A stretch of 64,000 nt of DNA from the NCBI GenBank assembly GCA_016785225.1, contig JAFBJZ010000357.1, forward strand, positions 3,588,501 to 3,652,500, written 5' to 3'. Origin of the DNA: Psettodes erumei (Eukaryota; Chordata; Actinopteri; Pleuronectiformes; Psettodidae). Numbering within the stretch: position 1 is the first letter of the stretch; each line of letters starts with the position of its first letter. The translations under genes and the position numbers were made by a program. Shown here piece by piece: positions 22,777-36,352 of the stretch. The notes below the pieces were generated by a model, which saw only the letters and a list, made by a program, of their open reading frames with translations, ran no database searches and was not told the origin of the DNA.

Positions 22777-23885
22777 GTGGCTCGTGCCATGATCTGAGGA
22801 CGTCTCCGTGCACGCGGACCCGCCCTCGCACTAACGCAACGCGCCGCGCGCCTTCACCCCACGGCCGCCATGTCTCAGCCGGAATCCCGCGCAAGCGTGT
22901 GCGACTGGTTATGCGTGCTCCGCCTGGAGCAGTATTCCGAGGCGTTCCGGAGCGCCGGGCTGGCCGCGCTGTGGCAGTGCCGCGACCTCACGCCGGAGCG
23001 GCTGGAGCGGATGGGCATCACCCTGCCGGGCCACCAGAGGCGCATCCTGGCCAGCCTGAGCAAAACCCGCGGCGGTCGTGACGCGCAATCGGACGCGCGC
23101 TCTGACGCTCCGCAGTCCGAGAGAGATGGGGCATCGGTGGAAACGGGACACAGAGAGAGACCCGTCCCCGTCCCTGTCCCCGTGGAAGAAAAACCTGTCC
23201 TTAAACAAACGGAGGAAAGAGATGGAGAGACGTCCAGACCTACGCCCAGAGAAAGAGAGAAACCAGTCCCTAAGGAGAGACAGGTGTCCCGGATGAAAGA
23301 GGACAATGGAGAGGGAGAAGAGAAGAGACCGCCGAGGAGAAGAAAAGAGGAGGAGAGGGATGAAGGGATGGAGAGAGAGAGGGAGAAGCCCGTGCCCAAA
23401 GAGAGGACCAAGTTTCGCCCCATCGCTGCGGTGGACTGTCCCCCAGTCCCGCTTGTCTCTCCAGCTCCTGACCCCTCTTTACCCCCCGTCCCCCCACGAA
23501 GCACCCCCAACTGCCCTCCGCAGCGCTTCACCTCCTCCCTGTCCCCCTCGCCCCCCGCTCGGATCCCCGGCTCCCCGAGGCGAGGCAGGCAGAAGGTGAG
23601 AGCCTCAGCCGAGCAGAGCGCGTCCCTGACCTCCGCCCCGAGCTCCGCCCCGAGCTCCACCTCGCCCCATCCCTGCAAACAGGCCCGGCCGCAGACGTTG
23701 GCCGATCTGCCGTCCGCCCCGCGACGGGCCAGTGATGGAGGGAGAGAGACCTCCCCCCTCCCCCCCGCTGCTCCCCTCAGCGACGACAAGCACGCGCCGC
23801 CCCTCCCTCCTAAAGCCGGGGGGGGACCCAAAGGCCCTCCACCGGTCCCGCAGCGGTTTCCCCTCCAGTCTCCCACAACTCACAG
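22777..23885 (+). CDS. arap1: ARAP1 coding exon 1: SAM domain and proline-rich linker
   Basis: Coding begins at 22870; 22777-22869 is 5' UTR. It codes for residues 1-338 plus two bases. The SAM domain (VCDWLCVLRLEQYSEAF ... LPGHQRRILASL) is followed by an Arg/Glu/Pro-rich linker with two copies of REREKPVPKER (127-137 and 169-179) and further P-x-(P/A)-x-x-R motifs. It ends in proline-rich PPLPPKAGGGPKGPPPVPQ. The donor is CACAG|gtgagg. An in-frame-compatible internal donor AAG|gtgaga lies at 23594/23595. Confidence 0.93.
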
Positions 23886-26800
23886 GTGAGGACGTAGTCG
23901 CGGTGCGGCCCCCGGCTGCCCGCGCCCAGCCATCGCCGAGTTTCTCAGGCGCGCACCGTTTCTCGGGATCATGTGACGCACACAGGCGCCGGAGTCCAAA
24001 ATGACCCGTCCCAAACTGAGTCCGCCGCGTGTGAATTTGGCAGACAGGTGGTCAGTGCGCATCAGGGCGCAGCGCCGCCACCTGTTGGACGCCAGGGGAA
24101 AATGCACCTCTTGTAAATTTCAGGAGCAGGTTAGATGAGAAAACAAGAGTTTGTGAGTCTGAAACACTTCCCGAAATGGAACCGAGACGCTTCCTGAAAG
24201 TGAAAGGCTGACGCACAACTGCGTGAATTGTCCTAAAGCTCAGCGGGCTGTTAAACGTGGAAACATGTGCGGTCTGTGTTGCGGTTGCTCAAGCCTGGCC
24301 GCGTGCGCGTGTTTATTTTTCAGCGGCTCCGTGCTGACCTTCTCTAAACCATTGTATTTCCACACTGGACTGTAGGGAACTTGAAATGTTTCGCGCTTGT
24401 TGTTGCACTTTGTCGTGTGTGCAACAGCGTTTGCAAAATTGTGGCTCGGCAAAAAGCACAGAGGGCAGACTAAACCCTGCAGCAGCCCTTTCTCACACAC
24501 ACCCACACACACAGCTGTGTGCGTTTGTGTCGCTCGTGTCTCTCTTTCTCGTCTGTGCGCTTTCGGGACCAGTCAACAACAGCGCGAGCAACGCGTGCGC
24601 GTCCTCTGACACGGCGTAAGAGAGAGAGCGAGAACCGAAGGCGGCCAGAGGGAGGAAGGTGATTTGCAACCAGGAACTACCTTCTGATTTCTTTTTTTGT
24701 CGCTCGCTCTCGTTTCCTCGTCGGCACGCTCTGCTGCCTCCTCCCATCTTTGGGTTGGCCGGTCATTTCCTCCCACTCTTTTGTCCCCCCCCCCTTCTCT
24801 CCTCTTGACATATTTGTGTTTTCATCGAAGAGGACTCCGCTGGAGCACGTCCGGACAGGTAATGCTGATGCTAATCCTGTCTCCTCGTGTCTCAGTCTGT
24901 CTCTGCTTGTTTGTAGCAGGTGCTGTCCTCCCCTGTCCTCTCACTCTGTCCTCTGTCACTGCTCCTAACAAGGAAGCCTTGCTCTGTGCTGTGCTTTCCT
25001 GCCGATCTTAAGGCTGTTTTTGACTTGCGTCGCACTCAACGAGCGACCCGCATGTGTGGAAGGGAGAAAAGCGGTCGGACGAGGTTTGTGCCGGGCGGTT
25101 TACTGCAGTTTACTTGTGTTTTAAGACCCAGTGCGAGACAGGGCTGCGCGTCTCATCTCTCTCAGCGCCACACACGGCCACTTTCAGGTAATCTGGGTTC
25201 AAAAGCTGGAACGTTTTCCCCACTGTGAGAAGTGGGTGCGCTCCCGGTGTGGGAGGAGAAAGGGTTGAGCGTTGTGCTGCTCAGCAGCGAGCAGCTTAAA
25301 TATAGCAGGTAGCTGGCACTCTTCCTCTGAGAAGGAGGAACTGTGTCAATAGGTCAGTTTCCCTTCATTGTGCCTCTTTGTTATCCCCAGCAGAACCCAT
25401 GGATGATTGCTATATTTGCTATGTTCGCACTCTGACATGAAGTTTAACATCATAAAGGTCTTCCTCGCTCTGGAGCCCCAGCGGATCAAAAACATCATCA
25501 CGTGTGATTTGTTCACACGGGTCTGTGTGGTCCGTTTGGCCAGGCCCTCTGAATTGATTTATTCATCCTTTTTTTTTCAACATGGCCGAGTTGTCTACAA
25601 CAAACTGAGTCGGTCTTAAAAGTCAAACAGCAAAGGCTTTGCCTGTCCGAGCCATCCGACGCGTCCGGCTCCAGCCCGTTTGGAATGAAGGAATATTTTT
25701 GACTCCGTGCGACTCGGGCGTGATGCAGCTCATTACTTGTGAATTAGTAAAATAAGGGTTCGTTCAAGCGTGACGTGCGTCTGGTGTCTTGTGTTTCCTT
25801 CTCACAAAGGAGGAATAAAGAGGAACTTGCACAATGCTGGATGGACAGAAACGGGGCCTGTGTGCTCACTCATGACTTTCCTGTCAGCTAGGAAATGATG
25901 TGGCTCACAGGCCTGCGAACACGTGCGTCAGGGGGCTGCTTTTCTACCAGCTGCACATGAGCAGCATTACGTTATGTGGTTATTATCACACTGTGATTAT
26001 TTCAGCAACATTACATTATAACATTACAGTTGCCGGCCACAGTACGTGCAGCCTGTGCGTGTGTGTGTGGGATGCTGGAAACGCCGTCGGAACTTTTCAC
26101 CGCGGCGCGCGGTACGATTTGAAGTTTACGGGGGGCGTGAGGTATGCTGTGTTTACATGCTGATGGTATCTCACACGCTGACACAGGTTCAGACCTGCTG
26201 CAGGCACCAGACGCAGAGGGAGAGGGGAGCAGAGAGGACGTGGTTTCCCACGGGTCTGAGATCAGTTCTTGTACCGCCGACCAGGACTCAACAATGTCTG
26301 ATAACTCTCGGTCCGGCTTCTCCGCAGCTCTGTGTTACTCTTCTGCCTACAAGCGGACCTTTTTTGGCGTAGGTGCCTGGAGCGAAATGTCAAATGAAGT
26401 TATTTTTGTAGTTCTCACCATGGAATGAAAAGACAGGAGGGGCCGGCCCCAGCAGAGGATGTATAGAATCACCCGTCTGCGTGGGATTTTCACCCGATCT
26501 CAGACGAACGCGGCGCCCGAGGGTGACTCGTCTCCCGACCTCCAGGCCGCTGACGACCCGTCTTGTGCCCCTTTGCCCCTCAGCCCCTCTCCCGTCAAGA
26601 TGGATGGTGAGGAGATGCAGAGGGAGCAGAACCCGCAGGTCCCGCCTCGCGTCAGGACGCCCCGGGCTCAAGAAAGCATGCAGCAGCCGGCTCTGCCTGC
26701 CAGGAGGCTGTCCCAGCCCCCCCACGAGTTCAGTAAGTAGTACCATCAGCAGGTAAGCCTTCTTACCACGCGCTTACAATTCCACCCAGCACAAAACAAA

Positions 26801-28687
26801 CGCACACAAATAACGACAGAGTTTGTGAACAGATCCAGCTTTAATAACACAGCGATCGCATTGTGGTTATCATCGTGTGTCGGGGCACTTCCTCGTGTCC
26901 GTGATTTACCGACAGTCTCCTTCTGCGTTTGTGTGTTGGAATAAGTGGATGAACGAGATTTTTCTTATCTGGTCACATGAAGTCCACAGCGGCTGCTGAG
27001 ATCCTGGAGCATCACATGAAACATACCACGCCACAGCACGTCTCCCAGACCCGCTCCTGCACACACCTCTGACTTCACACCATCCCAAATTTCTTTACAC
27101 ATGCAGTCTTTATATGGAGTCGAGTGTGAGGATACTTTCACCAGGGGAAAATGGTTATTATTCACCTGGAAGAGCAGCCAGTGCATTATGCTGCATTTCT
27201 TCAACTGAAAGTGTAAAGGCAGCCTCTGTACACGTTTTCTCCTCTGAACTGACTGTCTCATCTTGATATTGTTTAAATGTCAGAGGGATTATGCCTGCAA
27301 AATGTTTGTTGTTCGCTGTAGGCGCTCAACCTGAAAATCTAGTTGGTAAGGTAGGGAGACTCAGTCACAGCACACACACCATATGCCCACAGACACTCAG
27401 CTGTCCTGCATGATGCGATCTTCAGCTGAACAATGTCTGAAGCTGCACATCTTTGGTCTCCTCTCCCACTCCTCCCCTCAGGGCTGCCTTCGCTCGACGA
27501 CACCTCTGATGAATACGAGGACCCAGACTTGGTCACCGCCGGCTGTCGCATGAACGCACCGAACAGGGTGAGAGCAAATGTTTCAGTCTGCGCCCTCCTC
27601 TTCCGGTCGTCCTGCTGCACAACGTGAACGCCACCTGTCTCCTCCTGCAGGATATGGTCCTGCAAGTGCCCGGTCGGGCGAAGGGGCATCGCAGTTCTTG
27701 GTGCAGCGACGATGAGCTGCTGGGCGATGACGAGTGAGTCGTGCACGGACACGCAGACGGAAACGCACACTTAAGCTTCGTATTGAAATGCCTTTAAGAC
27801 CAGCTGATTTGATAGCGAGACGGCTCTTAAGTCGTTGTTCAGCCATGTCTTTTTTCTTTTTTAAATGTGAATCAATGAAAATAATGACATTTTTGAGCTC
27901 TCAGCTAATAAGTGGGTAGTAGCATGCGGGGAATTTTGAACTGCTTATCATCAGTGTTCGGTTTCTCTCTGTCAATCATGCTTACTGAGCGCACGCTTTA
28001 ACGTCTGCGCTCGTTTCTGCACATTCACAGTCCCAGCCTGTGGCACGAAGGCCTCAGCAGCCTGCAAAGCAGCGTCTACCTGCCGAGCGCCGGCAGGCTG
28101 GCTCCGGGCGCCAAAGAGGACAGCTCTCAGCTCGCTGCTGTCATCAAGATGGGGTGGCTGGACAAGAATCCACCTCAGGGGTAGGAGCGACGCGGCAGAC
28201 ACGCACACGCACGCATGCTCTGCGAGGAGAAACCTGCGAAGTTAATTGTTAACAACGAAAATTTGATGAAACCGATATTCTGCCGACACGCACCAAAATA
28301 CGACCTGGTTCACCAATGCAGTGCAGGTCTTCCAGTTTGAGTCAAGTCAGTTCATTCATGGAGGAACATTTACAACAACCAATATTTTACAGAGTGCTCT
28401 ACAAAGAGATGAAATTATGAAATGCACGCAGGATCACATAAAAATAAGACATGTAAGGATTGTCTTCTAGTAAATTTGAGATGATGACTAAAAGGTTTAT
28501 GTGTTTTTGAATGTGTGTGTGTGTGTGTGTGTGTGTGTTCTCTGCTGCAGGGCCCTGTACTACCAGAGACGATGGGTGAAGCTGGATGTTGACTACCTGA
28601 GATACTTTGACAATGACAAGGTAACAACGAGCAGAAACGCAGAAAAAGTCAACGCTCTGGTCACTCCGGCACACGCTGACGCTGTTG

Positions 28688-28728
<41 letters not shown>

Positions 28729-29794
28729 AGATCTATTCCAAGGGGATCATCTCAACAGCCTTCATCACTAATGTGACCAGCGTGGGAGAGCTGAAGTTTG
28801 AGGTCGCCACAGGCAACCGCACATTCATCTTCAGGGCTGAAAGTGAAGGTTGGTCTGGTTTTGTCTGATCATGTGCGTTGTGCACACTTACATTGTAATA
28901 ATGTCGTTTGCATGCACAAATATATGCGCGTCTCGGGCCGCGAACGTTTGCACATGCATGCTCTTTTTTGCAAACCGGCGTGTTGACACGTGTGATCGCA
29001 CATCTGTCCAGCTGAGAGAAACGACTGGGTGACTGTGCTGCAGGACTGCACCAGGGGGCGCCAGCAACAAAGCACCATGAGCCCCGCTTCACCTTTGACC
29101 CCGGACCATCAGGGCTATCTGGAGCTCAAAGGGTTGCGCTCCAAACTTTATACTGTTGTTGCCTCAGACAAGGTCTTCCTCTACAAAAACAAAGAGGTGA
29201 GTGATGTCACAGTACTCACATACTTGAAGCACATCTGCTTTGGCAAATTATTATTTAGAAAAAAAGATGTGCATTTCTGACAAACTCGCCTTTTTGATTA
29301 AGTAAGAAACAAGGAAAAAAAACAGTAAAGATGAGAGCATTCTCTGGGTTCTTCCAGGACCATCGTATTGGAGTCGGCATCACGTCCATCGACATGAACG
29401 TCGGAAACGTGAAAGACTCGGATCGTCGCAACTTTGATCTCACCACACCGTACCGCATATTCAGGTACCGTATGCGCGCGCAGATGCAGCGCGCACACTT
29501 AACAAACTCACTCTGCACTCTGTGCGCGCAGTAAAGCCAAACTCGTGATCAGGATGTGTGTTTCGTGTGTGCATTTCTTTTCTTTGCTCATCAACGTAGG
29601 TTTTCTCAGAAGGATTAAAGAGCAAAGACAAACATGCTTCATCGCAAGTCAGCGGCTGAGTCGGTGGTTGAATATTTACAATAAATTAGATTGTGTTGTT
29701 TTACTGAGAACTCCCACCGTCCATCGATCTTTTAAGCCCTCTGCGGGACATCTTTTCAGAATGTGAAAAGCCCTTTGTATGAGTGTGTGTCTGT

Positions 29795-29832
<38 letters not shown>

Positions 29833-30701
29833 AGAAGTGCGAGGGCTATGTGTGCGCACGGGTTGTGTGGTGCGTGTGGTCTTTTAGCTGAGCCTGCAGT
29901 GCGACGTCTCAGCTTGACAAAAACACAGTTGTTTTTTTTCATACACATAGATGATTTTGTGACTGTGGTCATTTGAGAAGTGTGTGTGTATTTTAAGGGC
30001 AGAGAGAAGCAACATGCAGTCAGGCGGATGAGGGGAGGAAGGATCCAGACGTGAGTCTGCGTCAAGCCCCAAATCGGTCTGCGCGTGCGTGTGTCTGCGC
30101 TCGTGCATTTTTCCAGTCTTCAGCTCAAGAATATTTAGCAAAAGGAGAGCGGAGCAGGAGTCACTCCTCAGCGGGCTCGTGAGCATGAGGACAGGCGCAC
30201 ACGCCTCATCTCAGGCGTCCTCATCTCTCTCGCTTGTCAGCCGGCGGCGACGCTCGTCATGTCGGCGCTGACGCTCGGCCGCGCCTTCCTCTCTCTCCGC
30301 AGTTTCATGGCGGAGTCGGAGCAGCTGAGGGAGCAGTGGGTGGACGCCATGCGCAACGCCATAGGTGAGGCGCTGTCCAATAGCGAGGTGGCGGAGCGGA
30401 TCTGGGCGGAGCCTAGCAACAGTTCATGTGCCGACTGCGGGGCTCCCAAGCCGGAATGGGCGGCCATCAACTTGTGCGTGGTGGTCTGCAAACGATGCGC
30501 AGGTTTGTGCGTTTGTGTGTCAGTCTGGATGCGAATGGACCTTGTTGATTTTTCAATATGAAATAATCTTGTGATGTTGCATGTTGCATGTCATTTCTTC
30601 ATCTGTTGCTATGTGTTACAGTGTCAGCAATGGGGATGTTAACCAACTATTGTGTTGTTGTAGAAACTGACAGCAGTTGAACACAGCCGGGATGTAATTT
30701 G

Positions 30702-30746
<45 letters not shown>

Positions 30747-32196
30747 CTTGCAGGAGAGCACAGAGGACTGGGTCCCAGCATCTCGAAGGTTCGTAGTCTG
30801 AAGATGGACAGGAAAGTCTGGACAGAGGAACTTATACAGGTACATGTAAAGACGGTTTTCTTACATGGAGTAAAAGACCATACAATGTGGAAATCGAAAA
30901 TTTGTTGCCCTGCGGGGACATGAACTACTTGCATACACAAGTACCAGTTTATTAGGTATTAGTATGCGTATGCTATCAGGCCACGCACGCCTCCTCCTGC
31001 ACTTCATCCCGTGGAAACATCATCCCTTAGAAATCCTACCTGTGATGCAGGTGTTCCTGTTGCTGGGCAACGAGCGGGTAAACAGCTTCTGGGCGGCTAA
31101 TGTCCCGCCCAGTGAGGCGCTGACCCCCTCCAGCTGCAGCGAAGACCGGCGGCGCTTCATCACCAACAAATACCGCCAAGGAAAATACAGGAAGTACCAC
31201 CCTCTGTACGGAAACCAGACGGAGCTCAACAACGTGAGTAGAAGTTTTTAGTTTTGAGCATTTACCTCGTTAACGCTGTCAGCGTTGCCCTCATCTTCGG
31301 ATTTGAACCTGCACGCTGCGTTTCTGTGGTTGTGGTGGAATGGACGTAGTAATATGTCAGACACGATCTGCTGGGAGAAAGGTTTTGGTGCACAGGGAGG
31401 ACTTGGAGGCGCTTGAAAGGTTGGATTAGCAATCCACTATGACCCAGTTGCCTTTTTCACCCATGCCGGAGGATCGATGCATGCTGTTGCTCAACACTGC
31501 AGCAGCTGCGTGTAGATACGTCACAGACAGTCACAGGCTCAGCTATGACTGGGCTCTGCGTGACTCGGACGCACACACACACACACACACACACAAAACC
31601 ATACAGTGTGTATCGACACCCTCACTCCTCAGACTATGACTAAGATTCAAAGAATGAAGAAGCGACTTTTAGCCCATTTAAAGTTCACTCTTGTTCCGGC
31701 CTGTTGTTAGAAAGAACATCAACCATAAGTCTGTGTTTTTTTAGAGCCTTATGTTGCAGTGCAGGTGAGCATGAAAGGCAGGTTCCTGGACAAACACAGG
31801 ATGATGATCCACCATGTGCTACGTCTGCCAAGTGCAGTGATTTTAAAGATTGGTATTCAGAGTCCGTGTAGATTTAAATGATAATTAACGCCTGTTAATT
31901 CCCGGCAAAAGCATGAATTCATGACAGTGTCATAGGAGAACGAGCAGTGGCGTCTGTGCGGTGGGGGGCGTCTTGTGTCGTCATCAGCTCATATCCCCGC
32001 GCCTGCTCACGGAGATGCGTTTGATCTACGGCAAGTCGGGAGCAGGACGTTTGGGAAGAGCCTGGGGCTGGTGAGAGGTCAGGGTTTTGGTGTCCTGTTC
32101 CTGACGCGTGCAGTAAACGTCCTGGTGCTTCAGACCCAGCTGGCTCACCCGTTAGCTGCTTGACCCACTTGCTGCAAACAATGTGGACCGTTCACA

Positions 32197-32231
<35 letters not shown>

Positions 32232-35200
32232 CGTGTGTGAGTGAGTCACACTAGCGCCTGACTATGCGTCCTGGTTTTCCTTCAGCTTGCGTGTGTCACC
32301 GTGTTCAGGACTCACAGATTTACCGAAAGAGATCAAGGAAGTCGGTGGCCGCTGCTCGTTCCTGTCCGTGCTCAGCTGCCGGTCCTCCCCTCTTCGTCCA
32401 GTCCCGCTCCACGACGGCTATCTCTTCTTCTTCTTCTTCTTCTTGCTGCAGCTGCGTCACCGCGCAGCCCTCTGGGGAATGCCATCCCTTGGACTTTTCT
32501 GAATGGCTCTTGTCTCTCTGAATGCAGACGGGGGATTCCTCTGGTTCCTGCTCTACCTGTTCACGCTCCCGTTTCCACTTGGGTGTGTCTCGAGAAGTCG
32601 TTGACGGCGCTGCGCGTCCATTCTGCAGTTACAGCGCTTGACAAGGCGGTGGACGTGTGTGCGTGAGTGGATGGAAGGCAGTAGACTGTGTGCGGCGGGA
32701 GTGTGTTTGTTGATCTCGTCCCACCGCTCTGCTCCCTCTCTTCTCTGTTTTTCCCTTTTTTTCCCCTTCTCACTGTTACATCATTACTCAGTGCTGGAAT
32801 GCGCTTTAACTCCGCCTCTCCTCCTCCTCCTCCTCCTCCTCCTCATTGTTTGGCTGGGACTGCTGAAGAAAGTTGCTCTCTTCTCTCCTGGCTCTTTTTT
32901 TCCTCTCTTGCAAGCGGTGAGCGTTCCCACAGCTCTCCGTCAGACTCGAGCGCGACGAGCGAGCGGCTCCTGCGTGCGTCCGCCGACGCTGAGACGGAGG
33001 AGCGACTGAGGCGAGCTGGGAGCCGCCAGGTGAGGCCGGGGCGCGAGGACGTGCCCGCGGAGCGTCAACGCGTTGTCTCGGCGGGGGTAGGCGAGCGCAG
33101 GAATGTGTGTCAGCGCACTTTGTGACAGTGCGGCTGAACAGATCAGTGTGTGCGAGCGGGGCAAAGTTCTGTCTGCGTGAGGTGACAAGGACCGCCGCAG
33201 CGTAGCCCCGCGTGAGCCCGTGTGTGTCTGTTGTCATGCATGTTTAACGTGTGCGTAGGCATGTTGTTCTTCTGCCTTTTTTTTGCATTTCTGGTCTGCG
33301 CTGCGCTCTCTTCCTGGACTCCTGTGTGTGCGTGTGTGTTTGTGTGTGTCTCTGTGCACACACTTCTGTCAATGGACAACATTGTCCCTCGCCCTCTCTC
33401 ACTCCATCCCCTCCTGCTTTGTTTCCTCCCACTCGCTCTTTCGCAACTGCTGATCCTTTGTACAGTCTTTCATTCATTTGCCAGGTTTCATGTTTTTTTA
33501 TTTGGACCTATCAAAGATGTGTAGTGATGCACGAACTCCGGGGCCTAAACTGGATGGGAAGTTTGTCACTGGAGTCCACGAGGCCTCACCCTCTTACAGT
33601 CGCACTTTTTTTTTTTTCAGGGCCTTTTGGCCGACCTGTCACAGCGCTTGAAGTTTTCCCGTGCAGCGCAGAGTTATTGAGCGCATGGAGACGGTGGTGA
33701 CGGCGTGAGCTGGGCTTCTTCCCTTCGTCAGTTCAGACCCGTTCACTGTTAGCGTCCCATCACTGTCACGAGCGTAAAAAAGAAGTTGACACGCTCGTGT
33801 GTTTATTGCGTCTGCGTTGACTGGCGACAGGCGGCTTGTTACTGGGGCTTATTTATAGCCAACTGGAATAAACAGAGAGGCCGTCGTAAAAAGTCTTTAC
33901 GACCTTGTTTGTATGCTTTTAAAGTTTTGGGAAGCGACCTCGACAGACGACTCCATCTCTCTGTCGCTCACGCTGCCGCACTGGAGCTCCGCCGTCTGGG
34001 TTTTCTTCACCTCCGCCTGTCTTTGTCTGTCTCTCTGTTTTCCCTCCATGTCGCATTCCTTCTTCTCTTCTTCTCCTCCCCTCCCTCAGCCTGCCTGGAT
34101 TTCCACCTCCACCTTCGTACTCCATCTGCCTCTCTCTGCAAACCGTCCCCGGTGAGGTAATGATGGAACATATGTGGATCCCGACCATCTGGATTTCATA
34201 TGTGAACGTACGAGCTGGTGGAAACGCGGGCGTGCTTTCGGCGGGGCCTTTCGCTGCGATGCCGGAGTGGACGGAGCGGAGTCGTGTTCACGTCACGTCA
34301 CTGAGTTTGTGGCCAAGCGCAATCACTCTGTGATTAACGGCCTTCACTGAAAGGCTTTCATCTCCCTATCACAATATTGTTCTTCCTCCTGTTTCCCTTT
34401 CTCTGCCTCCACTTCTGCCCCGCGTCTCTGCAGAGGCCAGATGGAGGCCTGTGATTTTAGACACACCCAGATACAATCTCTCTCTCCCCCTCTTTCTCTC
34501 TCTCTCTCTCTCTGGGGAAATTGGGTAAGATTCTTGATTTTCCCCTCTCTCCTCTCTGTGTGTATGTGTGTGTGTGCGCGTGTTGTTACGTTACTCCCTG
34601 CTTCATAGGCAGCAGATGTTGGAGGGCGTGAGGTCTTCAAACACTCAAACGCCCCGTTTCCTCATTGCACTTCGTCCTGATTGGTTCTCTTCGCTTGGCC
34701 GGAGGGAAAATGGTTGGCTATTGATACAATACAGCACAGTGACCTACATACAGAGGGGCGGTCGTGTCCTCTGCATTTACTGTACGTGCTTATGGTTCTC
34801 GCAGCACGCCGATCCATACTTGTGGGCAGTATCTTCAGTCAAATCGCATCACGCCACGGCCCGGCGTGTAGCACGGGGGCTAACGTCGGCCTCAGTCAGT
34901 CCTGGATGTACAGCCATAACAAATCTTGCTGATTGGAGTTCATTCCCCTCAAACGTGAGTTTGGCGTGAAGAGGTACACACTCGGGGCTCCGGGTCTGAG
35001 GAGCGAATCAAAGACAAGCAGACAAACAAATCCAGGCTGCGGCAGCACCGGTGAAGATAAACTGTCAGTAAGTCAGCACTCCAGGGACCTCCGCTCCATC
35101 TAGCATGCGGTTTCTCACAGATCCAGTTTCCCACGCAGGCCCGTCGGCTCTCATGCGCTTTTGCCGCTGATCTTTCAGGTTGCAGGTACTCTTTTGAACT

Positions 35201-36045
35201 CGCTCACCTCTCTCCCTGAGCTCTCCGTCGCTGGAGCTACCCACCCGGGCTCCCTCCACTCCCCCCTCTCCTGCTGCCTTCTGTTTCGTGTGAGCAGCTG
35301 TACTGAGACGCAAAAAACAAGCACTGACTCAAATCTGAAGAAAGTCGGTGTCTTAATGCCTCCACAGCAGTGGCTGGTGTGGTGTTTGTGTTGCTTGTGT
35401 GTCCTTACATCCCTTACGTCAGAGGTATAGGGCTGTAAAGTTCTCATTCCAGCTTTTAGGTGATTTCATTTACCATTGCAACAGAGGGAGGGAATAAAGC
35501 AGCAGTTAATGACAACTTCACTCTCAGCATTCCCCATTCTAGTGAACAGAAACATGCTTCTCTCTCATGCAGATGAAAAGTCACAAATCTCCTTAAAACT
35601 GTCAGCTTAGTTTAGCCTGGCCAACATCATTGACTTTGCGAGGCACCGCTCAGCACATTCTTCCTTGTTAGCTGACATGAGACACATTACATAAAGTTAG
35701 GATTATTTCAGTTTTCAAACCTTTGCATCCTTTGTGCAGTTTTTTGGTGGGCACAGTTAACTCCACTTTTCAGTACAACTCTTAATTCTAACGTTCCCCC
35801 CCGGTGGTTTTCGTCAGAACGTTGTCAAACGTGGACCCGAAGATTCCTCCACACATGAACCCAAAGCAGCTGCTGACAACTTCAGCCATCCACTGAAATA
35901 CCTTGAATGCAGCTTGAGGCGACATTGGTGACCAGGTGTCATGGACCAGCTCTGCCGTGGTGCTTCATATGACGAGAGGCTGGATATGCACGTGGATCCT
36001 TTCCACTCCAGATGGCTCTCTGCAGCTTTTTGTTCACATGTCTCC

Positions 36046-36080
<35 letters not shown>

Positions 36081-36315
36081 ACGGAGAAATGCAGTTTCTG
36101 TGTGTGCGGCGCTCTCTTGTGCAATTTTAATCTCGGTTAATTGGTTTGTTTGTCTATATGCATGCATTGCGTGTGTGTGTGTAGAGGCTCAGTAATGCTT
36201 AAATAGAGGAGGGGTTCTGTGTGTGTGTTTGTGTGCGTGTGTGTGCGTGACAGAGCGCTGTGGAATTTCTCAATCAGATCCAAAGAAGCTTATTGGTTTT
36301 AACAGAAGACAGACT

Positions 36316-36352
<37 letters not shown>

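Noticed and set aside
22112..22894. 260-codon open frame on the minus strand overlapping the ARAP1 promoter and start
   Set aside because: It is a CpG-island shadow with no recognisable domain, opposite to and overlapping the ARAP1 5' region.
22875..23876. 333-codon minus-strand open frame antisense to the ARAP1 SAM exon
   Set aside because: It mirrors a GC-rich coding exon; its Gly/Arg/Ser-rich content follows from the sense codons.
26187..26370. Open segment GSDLLQAPDAEGEG...SDNSRSGFSA between ARAP1 exons 1 and 2, with acceptor-like acacag and donor-like ggc|gtaggt
   Set aside because: Its entry phase does not fit the two bases left by exon 1, and the correctly phased reading stops near 26270. 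The acceptor at 26583 solves the phase without it. It could still belong to an alternative transcript.
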